A stretch of 64,000 nucleotides of DNA from Hydrogenovibrio thermophilus (GCF_004028275.1 NZ_CP035033.1:1178001-1242000), one strand, 5' to 3'; positions 46,584 through 55,275 are shown, counted from the first letter of the stretch. Program-made: numbers and translations. Notes: generated by a model not told the origin, from the sequence alone.

Positions 46584-47417
46584 ATGAGGTTTGGTCAAGC
46601 GCAAAAACAAAAATTTGGAACTAAAAATGGTTCCTATTCAATAGTAACTAGAAGAGAGTATGTCGATTCTCAAATTACATTGACTGATTACGAAGCAGAG
46701 CTGGTAATCAACCATTTTGGCGCTAGCAACTTACATGTTGGTAATGTTAGATCTGATAGGTTAACGTCTTCAAAGAGTTTTAAGTTATATCCTGATGGTA
46801 GGAATATAAATCTTAACATTGTTTATCCAAAGCCGGAAAAAACTGAATTAAGGTTATATATATCCTCAGGAGCAGGATTTAAACCTGAAGGAGGCAGAGT
46901 TTGGTTCATGTTCGTACTGGATGATGAATTATGGATTGGGGATATGTCTGAATTGGAATGGAGAATGGAGTCGTCCGTTTTAAAAATGGATGAGTTTGAT
47001 GCTGTGTACCAAGAAGGTCTTGACGAGTCGCGTGAGATTAAAATACAAAATCTCAAAAAACGCGACATATATGCTCGTGATAGAAATATTGCTTTAAAAT
47101 CTATGGAACTGTCTGAGTTTAAATGTGAGTTTGATTCCTCACATGATTTATTTTTATCCAGATTTAGTGGAAAGCCTTATCTTGAAGCACATCATCTTAT
47201 ACCAATGGGTGTTCAGCAAGAGTTTGCAACATCACTCGATATCGTTGATAACGTCTGTTGTCTCTGTCCTAACTGTCATCGGGCTGTTCATCATGCTGAA
47301 AAAAATTTAGCTCGAGATATTCTTAACACTTTAGCTGATAATAAAGATGTTTTGGATCGTTTTTCTCTGGATGTAAATGATTTATACAGCTTTTATGCGG
47401 TTGAGGAAATTCAGTAA
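46584..47417 (+). CDS. HNH restriction endonuclease, putative partner of the methyltransferase
   Basis: 277 residues from ATG 46584, immediately after the methyltransferase stop; an in-frame ATG at 46548 overlaps that gene and is unlikely. The C-terminus is an HNH nuclease: YLEAHHLIPMG, then DNVCCLCPNCHRAVHHAEKN. The N-terminal 150 residues (RFGQAQKQKFGTKNGSYSIV and onward) match no domain I can name and probably recognise DNA. Tight placement between a methyltransferase and vsr makes a type II enzyme the best reading. Confidence 0.8.
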   Translation: MRFGQAQKQKFGTKNGSYSIVTRREYVDSQITLTDYEAELVINHFGASNLHVGNVRSDRLTSSKSFKLYPDGRNINLNIVYPKPEKTELRLYISSGAGFKPEGGRVWFMFVLDDELWIGDMSELEWRMESSVLKMDEFDAVYQEGLDESREIKIQNLKKRDIYARDRNIALKSMELSEFKCEFDSSHDLFLSRFSGKPYLEAHHLIPMGVQQEFATSLDIVDNVCCLCPNCHRAVHHAEKNLARDILNTLADNKDVLDRFSLDVNDLYSFYAVEEIQ

Positions 47418-47834
47418 ATGGTTGACTCATTAACAGCTGAAAAACGTAGCTGGAATATGAGCAGAATTTCAAACAAAGATACAAAACCAGAATTAATTGT
47501 TAGAAAATTACTCCATAAAAACGGTTATAGATTTAGGTTGCATAGAAAAGACTTACCTGGAAAGCCGGACTTAGTACTACCTAAATATAAGACAGTGATT
47601 TTTGTACATGGTTGTTTTTGGCATATGCATGAAGGATGTAAAGATGCTGGGATACCAAAAACAAGAACAGAGTTTTGGAAGAAAAAACTAGAAGAAAATG
47701 TAAAAAGAGATAAAAAAAATATTCAACTTTTAAAAAAATTAGGTTGGAATGTAATAATTGTTTGGGAATGTGAGACTCATAATTCAGAGGTACAATTGCT
47801 CGCAAGGTTGGGGAAAGAGTTAACAAGAAATTAA
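47418..47834 (+). CDS. vsr: Very short patch repair endonuclease
   Basis: 138 residues; ATG directly follows the HNH gene stop. RSWNMSRISNKDTKPELIVR, KDLPGKPDLVLPKYK (D51) and FVHGCFWHMHEGC (H64, W68, H69) keep the residues used by E. coli Vsr, even at the same numbering. It nicks 5' of T in T:G mismatches that arise when 5-methylcytosine deaminates, so it protects the methyltransferase target sites. AT-rich like its two neighbours. Confidence 0.95.
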   Translation: MVDSLTAEKRSWNMSRISNKDTKPELIVRKLLHKNGYRFRLHRKDLPGKPDLVLPKYKTVIFVHGCFWHMHEGCKDAGIPKTRTEFWKKKLEENVKRDKKNIQLLKKLGWNVIIVWECETHNSEVQLLARLGKELTRN

Positions 47835-47987
47835 TGGGGTCAGGATTGATTTAACCTAAGTATTAGCCAAAATCTATCAGGCAGGGGTGATTAGGAGAAA
47901 AGGGAATACCCTTAAATGCTACTGAAAAATGCACCAGTATACCCAATCCAAATGTGTTAATAAGTGTTTATCTTTATACTTTAGCTC

Positions 47988-48197
47988 ATGAATCCAGAGA
48001 ACTTAAAAAAACTCGTTACAGTTACCATGCCTTACGGAAAATACCAGGGGCGGTTTATTGCTGATTTGCCAGGCAATTACCTTAATTGGTTTGCGCGTGA
48101 GGGCTTTCCATTGGGTAACTTAGGGCAGTTATTGGCTCTAATGCATGAGTTGGATCACAATGGCTTAAAGCAGCTGCTTGATCCGTTAAGAAAATAA
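47988..48197 (+). CDS. DUF3820 family protein
   Basis: 69 residues. MPYGKYQGRFIADLPGNYLN and WFAREGFPLGNLGQLLALMH are the core of DUF3820, small proteins of unknown role. No clear ribosome-binding site. It lies just right of the restriction-modification cassette and returns toward normal base composition. Confidence 0.82.
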   Translation: MNPENLKKLVTVTMPYGKYQGRFIADLPGNYLNWFAREGFPLGNLGQLLALMHELDHNGLKQLLDPLRK

Positions 48198-48252
48198 GTT
48201 TTTAATTAGAAAATCATAAAACTTACCAGGCTGGGATAGAGCCTTTGTTATT

Positions 48253-48277
48253 AAGCCTCGCATTGCGGGGCTTTTTT
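48253..48277 (+). terminator. DUF3820 terminator
   Basis: AAGCCTCGC-ATT-GCGGGGCTT with six T following. Confidence 0.8.
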
Positions 48278-48351
48278 GTATGCGAAAATCTTGGGTTGAA
48301 TATTATTCCTCAAAATAGTGTTAGACTAAAAACAGCAATAGAGGAGGCGTG

Positions 48352-49437
48352 ATGATGAATCCTTTAGAAATTCAAGATCGTGCGGCGGGTGCGATTATGG
48401 GCGCTTTTATCGGTGATGCGTTGGCACTGGGGCCGCATTGGTATTATGACCTGACGGAACTGCGTCGAGATTATGGCGAGTGGGTAGGCGATTACACGGA
48501 CCCAAAGCCGGGCCGATATCATGACGGTTTGAAAGCCGGTCAATCCTCCCAAGCCGGGTTTATTCTGAAACTTCTGTTGCGTTCTTTGGTTGAAAACAAA
48601 GGCTACGATGAACAAGATTTTTGTCGTCGAATGGACGAGGAATTGTTTCCTCTGATTGATGGTACGCCGATCAGCGGGCCTGGAAACTATACCAGCCAAT
48701 CCATCCGCGATGCTTGGCGTAAACGGGTGCAGCAAAAGCGGCCTTGGGGTCAAACCGGTGGACATGCGGATACCACAGAGGCGATTGAGCGTACCCTCGC
48801 CATTGCGGTTCATTATGCCTTTCAGCCAGACAAACTGGCCGCCGCCATTTCCGATAACACGATTCTGACGCAGAATGATGATACGGTCGTTTCCATGACC
48901 GTTGCGTTTGGCGCGGTATTAGGGAAGCTTGTTCAGGGGAACCGTTTAGATTCTGATATTTCCGCAAAATTGATGAAGCTGGTGAAAAGCGGTGCGTTGC
49001 CGTTTCATGCCGTGACGAATGATGATTTGCAACCCCCGAAAAAAGGCGACCCGGATCCGCCACGTGCAGGACGTTTTGCTTCTCCGGATGCATTGCTGTC
49101 ACCGGCTTATATGGCGGAAGCGGCCTTTGATGCGGATATTCAAATCGACCCGCCCTGGAAAGTCTCCATCGTTTACGGCATGCCATGCGCCATTTACCAT
49201 CAACTGCCAGCGGCTTATTATCTTTCCGCTTTATTTCATAATGATTTTGAGTCAGCGGTGTTACATGCCGTAAACGGCGGTGGTCAAAATCAAGCACGCG
49301 CCATACTGACCGGTGCACTTACGGGCGCTCAAGTGGGTTTGAATGGCATCCCTAAGCGGTTTCTTGAAGGGCTCGACAATGCAGAAGAACTGATGAAATT
49401 GGCGGAAAGCCTAGCTTCTCATATTGAGATTCGTTAG
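48352..49437 (+). CDS. ADP-ribosylglycohydrolase family protein lacking the C-terminal Asp pair
   Basis: 361 residues, start at ATG 48352 or 48355 behind GAGGAGGCG. The opening AAGAIMGAFIGDALALGPHW matches the family. The metal-binding GGDTD(T/S) block near the end is replaced: NGGGQNQARAILTGALTGAQ has Gln-Asn-Gln where Asp-Thr-Asp is expected. It may be a divergent subfamily with another substrate or no hydrolase activity. No dinitrogenase or toxin gene is adjacent. Confidence 0.82.
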   Translation: MMNPLEIQDRAAGAIMGAFIGDALALGPHWYYDLTELRRDYGEWVGDYTDPKPGRYHDGLKAGQSSQAGFILKLLLRSLVENKGYDEQDFCRRMDEELFPLIDGTPISGPGNYTSQSIRDAWRKRVQQKRPWGQTGGHADTTEAIERTLAIAVHYAFQPDKLAAAISDNTILTQNDDTVVSMTVAFGAVLGKLVQGNRLDSDISAKLMKLVKSGALPFHAVTNDDLQPPKKGDPDPPRAGRFASPDALLSPAYMAEAAFDADIQIDPPWKVSIVYGMPCAIYHQLPAAYYLSALFHNDFESAVLHAVNGGGQNQARAILTGALTGAQVGLNGIPKRFLEGLDNAEELMKLAESLASHIEIR

Positions 49438-49455
49438 GCTTTTGAATCAAATCGG

Positions 49456-49465
49456 CCAGGCCTGG
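49456..49465. repeat. CCAGGCCTGG exact copy between convergent genes
   Basis: GGCCAGGCCTGGTTACTTTT, 18 bases after the glycohydrolase-like gene; a separate ordinary terminator follows it. Confidence 0.65.
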
Positions 49466-49478
49466 TTACTTTTAAAAC

Positions 49479-49503
49479 AAAACCCGCATAAAGCGGGTTT
49501 TTT
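49479..49503. terminator. Bidirectional terminator
   Basis: AAAACCCGC-ATAAA-GCGGGTTTT with T-run, between the glycohydrolase-like gene and the convergent ene-reductase gene. Confidence 0.8.
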
Positions 49504-49519
49504 ATTTCGTGATGGGGGA

Positions 49520-50596
49520 TTAGCCATTCATAAACGGGTAATCGGTGTAGCCTTTTTCATCACTGGTGTAGAAGGTATCTTGGTCTGGTGTGTTCAACTC
49601 GGCACCCGCTTGGATGCGTGCCGGTAAATCCGGGTTGGCGAGGAAGCTAGTGCCGAAGGCCACCGAGTCTGCCAGCCCTTGTTCAATCACGTCTGCGGCT
49701 TCTTGGGCGGTGTACCCCATATTGACCATTAAGTGGCCTTTAAAATGTTCCCGAGCGACCGGAAGAATATCCGCCTGTTGTTGGCCGAAGAAATCCGCGC
49801 GCATCACATGCAGATAAGCCAAATTGAATGCGTTGAGGTGTTTGGCCAGGAAAGCCATCCACGTGACCGGGTCGCTGTCTTTCATACTGTTAAAGCTGTT
49901 GAGTGGGGATAAACGTAACCCGACTTTGTCGCTGCCGATTTCGTCGGTCACGGCTTGCAAAATTTCGGTCAGAAATCGGGCGCGGTTTTCCAGTGAACCG
50001 CCGTATTCATCGGTTCTTTGATTGGCGCTGTCTCGCAGGAATTGGTCAATCAGATAGCCATTGGCGCCGTGGACTTCCACGCCGTCAAACCCGGCTTCAA
50101 CGGCATTGGCCGCGCCTTGGCGGAAGTCATTCACAATGTCGGCAATTTCCGCTTTGGTCAGCTCGTGCGCCACCGTGTAAGGTTTTTTGCCTTCCGGCGT
50201 GTGGGTTTCATCGTCAATGGCGAGGGCGCTGGCGCTGACGGCTTCTTTGCCATTGTTGAGCAATGGGTGGGCGGCACGACCGGCATGCCAGATTTGTAGA
50301 AAGATTTTGCCACCGGCTTGATGCACCGCCTCGGCGGTTTTTTTCCAGCCATCGATTTGTTCTTGCGAATAAATGCCCGGGTCATTGCCGAACGCGGACG
50401 TCTGTGGGGTGACCATGGTGCATTCGCTGATAATCAGCCCGGCGCTGGCTCTTTGCGAGTAATATTCCGCCATTAAGTCGTTCGGTAAATGATCAATGGC
50501 GCGGCATCGTGTTAAAGGTGCCATGATAAAACGGTTGGCTAAGGTCAAGTGGCCCAGTTGAACGGGCTGAAATAACGCAGCGGTATCTGTGGACAT
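49520..50596 (-). CDS. Old yellow enzyme-type ene reductase, NemA-like
   Basis: 358 residues, FMN-binding TIM barrel. LANRFIMAPLTRCRAIDHLP, FLQIWHAGRAAHP (substrate-binding region), GFDGVEVHGANGYLIDQFLR and DEYGGSLENRARFLTEILQA match the family closely. It reduces activated alkenes or nitro and N-ethylmaleimide-type electrophiles with NAD(P)H. Monocistronic; no TetR-type NemR gene adjacent. Confidence 0.94.
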   Translation of the reverse strand: MSTDTAALFQPVQLGHLTLANRFIMAPLTRCRAIDHLPNDLMAEYYSQRASAGLIISECTMVTPQTSAFGNDPGIYSQEQIDGWKKTAEAVHQAGGKIFLQIWHAGRAAHPLLNNGKEAVSASALAIDDETHTPEGKKPYTVAHELTKAEIADIVNDFRQGAANAVEAGFDGVEVHGANGYLIDQFLRDSANQRTDEYGGSLENRARFLTEILQAVTDEIGSDKVGLRLSPLNSFNSMKDSDPVTWMAFLAKHLNAFNLAYLHVMRADFFGQQQADILPVAREHFKGHLMVNMGYTAQEAADVIEQGLADSVAFGTSFLANPDLPARIQAGAELNTPDQDTFYTSDEKGYTDYPFMNG

Positions 50597-50838
50597 GGTT
50601 TATTCCTTAATTTTTGACTGAAAACAGGTAACGATCATTCGGATAATTCGATTAGGCTATTCTAAAACCATTTGACCGAATCGTTTTTGCCATTTGAGCA
50701 AAACTGTGTTCAGGAAAGTATTAAAACCCGATTAAAATTCCATGAAAGTCCAAGAACGCGATTTGATTGCTTGAGAACTTTATTTGGAAATTCCGGATAC
50801 ATTCAGGTTAAATATCCTAAACGATATGAGAGACTTTT

Positions 50839-51657
50839 ATGAAAATCCTAGCCTTGAGTTTGTCTGTTATTGGCGCATTTTCCATTCAAACCTTTTCGGT
50901 TAATGCGCTCGCCAAAGAGCAAGCCCTCGTTAAAAAATCGGACGCGCCTCATTATTCCTTACGCAAATACGCACACGTGCAAACGTTTTACGATTTAACG
51001 GCGGAAGAGGCGGTTAAAATCGGTTTGAAAGATAATGTTCCGCCGGCGGCGATATTGGCGATTGCGGGTTGGGAATCCGGTTATGGGCAAGGCTATGTGG
51101 CGCAGATTACCGGCAATATTATGAGCTTGGGCGCGCGTAAAGGCGAGGCGGAATTGCCGCCGCTGACCTTGCCGAGAAATCGGGCCACCAATCAGATTAT
51201 GATTGATATCGATAAGGCGAAACGCATGCCGAAAGATGAGGTGGTTTGGCAAAAAAGACCGCCGAGCCTGAAAAAGGATTATCGCCCGAAACCTTATGCG
51301 GGAACGGCCAACAATCTGCTGTATTTCCGAAACCACCCGCACGCGTTGAAACTGGCCTATGCGGATGTGATGCGGGATTTTTCCAGCAGTTGGATCAGTG
51401 ACAAGTCCAAAGTACCGGTGTTTTTGAAAGCGGCGGAGAACATGGATAAGCTGGTAAAGCGTGACGGCAAAACGGCGTTATTGAGCTGTCAGGTGGCGAA
51501 AGACTTTGTGAAAAGCATTGGCGGCCAACCGAGAAGTTTTAATACCCGTCCGGCGTGGATTACGCACGTGAATAAGGTGATGGATAATGCCGGCTTGTGC
51601 GCCTTGACTCAAGATGTGTATAAAGGGGAAAGCTTTAAACTGGCGTGGTTGCGTTAA
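50839..51657 (+). CDS. Secreted glucosaminidase-domain protein
   Basis: 272 residues with a signal peptide (MKILALSLSVIGAFSIQTFS). AILAIAGWESGYGQG holds the probable catalytic glutamate, and ITGNIMSLGARKGEAELPPL follows as in the FlgJ/Bax-type N-acetylglucosaminidase fold. It probably cuts peptidoglycan in the periplasm. No flagellar or division gene is nearby to specify its role. Confidence 0.82.
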   Translation: MKILALSLSVIGAFSIQTFSVNALAKEQALVKKSDAPHYSLRKYAHVQTFYDLTAEEAVKIGLKDNVPPAAILAIAGWESGYGQGYVAQITGNIMSLGARKGEAELPPLTLPRNRATNQIMIDIDKAKRMPKDEVVWQKRPPSLKKDYRPKPYAGTANNLLYFRNHPHALKLAYADVMRDFSSSWISDKSKVPVFLKAAENMDKLVKRDGKTALLSCQVAKDFVKSIGGQPRSFNTRPAWITHVNKVMDNAGLCALTQDVYKGESFKLAWLR

Positions 51658-51770
51658 ACGCATTTTCATTATAAAAGAAATTTTTCATTGCAAGAAGTTC
51701 GACTCAAAGCAATTAAAGAAAATAAATACTGGATTTAACGCTGCTTGAGCAATAAAAGGTTTATTGAATA

Positions 51771-52652
51771 ATGGTGATGTCAAAGAGTCTAAAAATAGGT
51801 TTTGCAGAGGATTGCAAAGGCCAATTAATTTCTATTCATGAAGCCTCTAAAGGTCTCGAGTATTATTGCCCTGTCTGTAAGTCTTCTTTGATTATTAAAC
51901 AGGGAGTGAAACGGTGCAAACATTTTGCTCATAAAACCAAAGAAGAAAGTAGCCATGAAAGCGTTCTACATTATGTAGCAAAACATTGTCTGAAGAATCT
52001 TTTAATAGAAGGGTATATTCCTATTTCTCCATATCAAATTATTAGAAAAGCGCCTTCAGAATTTTATGAAAAAAATTTTTATGCTTCGCTTGTGGAACCT
52101 AAATTTAATAATTTTAAGTTGTCAGAAGTTTGTGTAGAAAAAAGTGTGAACGAAATAGCCTTGATTTCTGATGTGCTAGCCGTTGAAAGCTTTTCCGATA
52201 AATATATTGCTTTTGAGGTAGCGGTCACCAATTTTAAGTCTGAAGATCATATAAACGAATATAAAGACAAAGATATATCTTGTCTTGAGTTTGACTTATC
52301 AAGTATGAACTATGATGTTACTGTTGAAGAGATTAAATTAGCTTTGAAGGATAAAAAGAGAATTTTCTTTAAGCATTTATCTAATCAATTGTTATTCATC
52401 ATGCAAGCAAATCAAAATTTATCTGAGCAGATTGAAAATGATCGCGTGGACGCCCTTAAAAAACAACATAAACATATGGAAGGCCTAAACTTAACAGCAG
52501 AAAAAAGTAGAGGTGCGGCTATTAGAGAGAGAAAGTATAAAGAAATTGACCGCGCATTATGGGATGAAGATGAAAAAGAGTGGATTGAGAAAAAGCAGAA
52601 AGAACATCGAAAGAGACGCTATCAAAATATTCTTAAAAATGGGCTTTTTTAA
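51771..52652 (+). CDS. CoiA-like competence protein family
   Basis: 293 residues. A zinc-ribbon-like N-terminus (YYCPVCKSSLIIKQGVKRCK then HFAH) is followed by a nuclease-like core with EIALISDVLAVESF and YIAFEVAVTNF, the D...E-x-V arrangement of PD-(D/E)xK nucleases. This is the CoiA layout, a family needed for transformation in streptococci but scattered widely in Gram-negatives. The C-terminus is a charged helix. The gene is much more AT-rich than its neighbours, so acquired. Function in this host is inferred only. Confidence 0.75.
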   Translation: MVMSKSLKIGFAEDCKGQLISIHEASKGLEYYCPVCKSSLIIKQGVKRCKHFAHKTKEESSHESVLHYVAKHCLKNLLIEGYIPISPYQIIRKAPSEFYEKNFYASLVEPKFNNFKLSEVCVEKSVNEIALISDVLAVESFSDKYIAFEVAVTNFKSEDHINEYKDKDISCLEFDLSSMNYDVTVEEIKLALKDKKRIFFKHLSNQLLFIMQANQNLSEQIENDRVDALKKQHKHMEGLNLTAEKSRGAAIRERKYKEIDRALWDEDEKEWIEKKQKEHRKRRYQNILKNGLF

Positions 52653-52731
52653 CGTATGGAAGTAATTGCGAAGATGCTGACTCAAGTCAATAACTTTTGA
52701 GAAGCCTAACCATTTTCTCGCTGTATTTTCA

Positions 52732-52757
52732 AAAACCACCAGGCCTGGTGGTTTTTT
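52732..52757. terminator. Bidirectional terminator on CCAGGCCTGG
   Basis: Perfect AAAACCAC-CAGGCCTG-GTGGTTTT plus T-run between convergent genes; exact decamer 52739-52748. Confidence 0.82.
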
Positions 52758-52789
52758 TATGTCAGCGTTTTTAACCTCAAACGCTGGTG

Positions 52790-53227
52790 TTAGAGTTCAA
52801 ACGCGCCCATGATACTGCCGACGTTCTGTCGGTTCAGGTCTTTGCCCAAAAACACTTTGATTTTGTTCAGGGTTGAGTCATTGAGGTTGTCTTTAATCTG
52901 GGCGTGAATGGGCTTGGAAATGGAAACATAGAGTTTGCCGGGGTGCTGTTTGGCGAAGTGGTTGATGAATTCCGCCAGGCTTTCGATTAGGCGGGCTTCG
53001 CGTTCCATTCCGCTTTTGGTTTCGAAAGTGCTGTGGCTGTCCGAAACGGCATTGGAATAATCGCCGGCTTTGTCGCTGTAAATTTCCGACAGTTTGGCGT
53101 GGCCTTCGATATTGTCAACAGACTCATAGGCCTGCAAAGAGTTGGTTTTTTGGTCTGTTTGTTGGATGGAAAAGACTTTCAGGTTGCCCAAGTCCGCGAG
53201 GATGGCATAGCCGATCGTGGTGCTCAT
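52790..53227 (-). CDS. Host-attachment (AtsE-like) family protein, tentative
   Basis: 145 residues from the ATG at 53227, preceded by a strong GGAGGTG. The N-terminal TIGYAILADLGNLKVFSIQQ, a middle region with EREARLIESLAEFINHFAKQ, and KLYVSISKPIHAQIKDNLND resemble the small family annotated as required for attachment to host cells, whose true function is unclear. No signal peptide. Likely a cytosolic stress-type protein. Confidence 0.6.
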   Translation of the reverse strand: MSTTIGYAILADLGNLKVFSIQQTDQKTNSLQAYESVDNIEGHAKLSEIYSDKAGDYSNAVSDSHSTFETKSGMEREARLIESLAEFINHFAKQHPGKLYVSISKPIHAQIKDNLNDSTLNKIKVFLGKDLNRQNVGSIMGAFEL

Positions 53228-53427
53228 AATCACCTCCTTTGAGTTGGTGTGAATAAGACAATAAAAAGGCTAAAAGAATCATCTGCTTTCTATTCTAATC
53301 AAATCGACTCAGACCTCAATCTAAATGATATGAGCCATCACCGAAATCAACCTGGTTGTTTTGGGAGGAAAGCGCCAAACCGGCGCTAGAAGGGGCAAAT
53401 TTCATTTCATGAAAAGATAATTGAGAA

Positions 53428-53450
53428 ATCACCAGGCCTGGTGGTTTTTA
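53428..53450. repeat. CCAGGCCTGG palindrome, orientation not matching a gene
   Basis: Exact decamer 53432-53441 in ATCACCAGGCCTGGTGGTTT. The T-run faces plus-strand transcription, but no plus-strand gene lies upstream in the preceding 780 bases; both flanking genes are on the minus strand. Confidence 0.65.
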
Positions 53451-53483
53451 CATTTCGACAATGACGCGAGCAAGCTCAAGCAT

Positions 53484-53765
53484 TTAATCGGTTTTGGCGG
53501 CCAATAGGCTGTGTGCTTGTTTCGCCATTTCCACCAGCACCACATGGGCGTCTTTGGCGGTTTGGACCGGGCTGGTGAGCGGGATGGCAAGGCGTTCGTC
53601 GTTTTGCAAAGCCAGTACGATTTCCGTTTCCGTCAGGTCAACCATTTTGGCGGCGGTGACGTCGTTGCGGTTGGCAAAGGCGTGGGCATAGCGTACCAAA
53701 GCATCGCCGTGATCGTCATTCATGTGACCGATAATGCGTTCAAGTTCTTCAGGGGTAATGCTCAT
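53484..53765 (-). CDS. DUF2470 domain protein
   Basis: 93 residues made entirely of a DUF2470 domain. GHMNDDHGDALVRYAHAFAN has the conserved histidines, and MVDLTETEIVLALQNDERLA follows. The domain is often fused behind a pyridoxamine-phosphate-oxidase-like domain in heme-utilisation (HugZ) proteins; here it stands alone with no such partner beside it. Role unknown. Confidence 0.82.
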   Translation of the reverse strand: MSITPEELERIIGHMNDDHGDALVRYAHAFANRNDVTAAKMVDLTETEIVLALQNDERLAIPLTSPVQTAKDAHVVLVEMAKQAHSLLAAKTD

Positions 53766-53914
53766 GGTGTCTCCTTGCTCTGAGAGTGTCGTCGCCCTAG
53801 AATAATAAACCGCAGTTTATCAGACCATCCATATTAAAATATTCGACACAACTTTAAAACCCGTTCAAAGTCCGCCAAGATGCTTGGCGGGTTTGTACGA
53901 TGATGAGAGACAAT

Positions 53915-54568
53915 ATGAATTTAAATGACATCCTAAATACCCGTTACGCAACCAAGAAATTCGACCCGACGAAACGTTTGACCGACGAGCAGTTTGAGCA
54001 AGTGAAGGCGTTATTGCGCTTGAGCCCGTCGTCGGTGAATTCGCAGCCTTGGCATTTTGTGTTGGCGAATTCGGCGGAGGGCAAGGCGCGTTTGGCGAAG
54101 GGCGCGGAAGGCGCTTATGCAGCGAATCATCCGAAAATTATGGATGCGTCGCATGTGGTGTTGTTTTGTGCCAAAACCGATATTTCCGATGCGTATTTGC
54201 AGAAGGTGACGGATCAGGAAGACGCCGACGGCCGTTTCCCGAAACCGGAAGCCAAAGAGATGGCGCTGAAAGTGCGCGGCTTCTATGCCGATTTGCATCG
54301 CAAGGAATGGGACGACGTCGCTTGCTGGACGGAAAAACAAGTGTATTTGAACATCGGGAATCTGTTGTTGGGCGCGGGCATGCTGGGTATTGATGCGGTG
54401 CCGATTGAAGGCGTGGATTTGGCGGTGTTGAATCAGGAATTCGATTTACCAAGCCAAGGCCTTACGGCCGTGGCGGTGGTGGCACTGGGCTTCCATGCCG
54501 AAGACGACTTCAATGCGCAGTTGCCGAAATCGCGTTTTTCCGAAGACGAATTGTTTACGCTGCTGTAA
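53915..54568 (+). CDS. NfsB-like oxygen-insensitive nitroreductase
   Basis: 217 residues from ATG 53915 with GAGAGA upstream. LNTRYATKKFDPTKRLTDEQ and LRLSPSSVNSQPWHFVLANS bind FMN, and NIGNLLLGAGMLGIDAVPIE lines the active site. Reduces nitroaromatics, quinones or flavin with NAD(P)H. A palindrome terminator follows. Confidence 0.92.
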   Translation: MNLNDILNTRYATKKFDPTKRLTDEQFEQVKALLRLSPSSVNSQPWHFVLANSAEGKARLAKGAEGAYAANHPKIMDASHVVLFCAKTDISDAYLQKVTDQEDADGRFPKPEAKEMALKVRGFYADLHRKEWDDVACWTEKQVYLNIGNLLLGAGMLGIDAVPIEGVDLAVLNQEFDLPSQGLTAVAVVALGFHAEDDFNAQLPKSRFSEDELFTLL

Positions 54569-54594
54569 AACAACCTTAGCCGTTGAAATACGCC

Positions 54595-54618
54595 AAAACG
54601 GCCAGGCCTGGTCGTTTT
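54595..54618 (+). terminator. nfsB-like gene terminator on CCAGGCCTGG
   Basis: AAAACGG-CCAGGCCTGG-TCGTTTT, exact decamer 54602-54611, 26 bases after the stop. Confidence 0.75.
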
Positions 54619-54711
54619 ATCGATTGTTTATTTCCTACCTGTCAATTTCTTCTATAATCCATTGAAACGGTTTGAAACCATTTTACTTTTTTATTGGGAC
54701 AGGTGAATCGC

Positions 54712-55233
54712 ATGGATGAACTGATTAAATTGGCGTTGAGTAATTTCCCGTTAACGGCCTTTATTTTAGGGTTATTGAGTGCGGGAGTCTCGTTGGCGCT
54801 GTATGCGCGAACCCAACCGTTGACCCAAACGGTGGTGATGGAGCGGGTGTTTGCGTATTTCATGCTGTTCGCAGTGGGCATCGCTTATTTATACAACTTT
54901 GTGATTCATGTGTTTTTCGCGGAGATGGCGGCGCATTTCATCGGCTGGCCGAACAGCCCCTTCCAATATGAAGTGGGCTTTGCCAGCCTGGGCTTCGGCA
55001 TTGTGGGCGTGCTGGCGTTTCGCCAAGGGTGGGCGTTCCGAGCGGCGGCGATTACCGGCCCGGCGTTTTTCACCTGGGGCGCTGCAGCGGGTCATGTTTA
55101 TCAAATCTTCGCGCACCATAATTTTGCGCCGGGTAATGCGGGCGTGGTGTTGTGGACGGATATTTTCCTGCCGGTTGTGGCCTATGGCTTGTTGTATTGG
55201 CAATATCGGGTAATGAAATCGCAGTCGGCCTAA
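54712..55233 (+). CDS. DUF6790-like membrane protein
   Basis: 173 residues from ATG 54712; a TTG at 54694 is in frame but GGGACAGG sits between the two. Four to five hydrophobic helices. FQYEVGFASLGFGIVGVLAF and HVYQIFAHHNFAPGNAGVVL recall DUF6790 proteins. No function known. The histidine-rich AHHNF loop could bind metal, which is only a guess. Confidence 0.68.
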   Translation: MDELIKLALSNFPLTAFILGLLSAGVSLALYARTQPLTQTVVMERVFAYFMLFAVGIAYLYNFVIHVFFAEMAAHFIGWPNSPFQYEVGFASLGFGIVGVLAFRQGWAFRAAAITGPAFFTWGAAAGHVYQIFAHHNFAPGNAGVVLWTDIFLPVVAYGLLYWQYRVMKSQSA

Positions 55234-55275
55234 GCGCTGGTATCGCCTGATGGGGCATCGAAGGAAGGAGGCATT

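Noticed and set aside
47835-47987. TGGGGTCAGGATTGATTTAA after vsr as an insertion-sequence or REP remnant
   Set aside because: The phrase recalls debris near some transposons, but no second end, repeat or transposase fragment is visible.
45350-52652. Restriction-modification cassette plus CoiA-like gene as a defence island
   Set aside because: Three ordinary metabolic or housekeeping-type genes and several kilobases of normal composition lie between them, with no integrase, attachment site or other defence gene.
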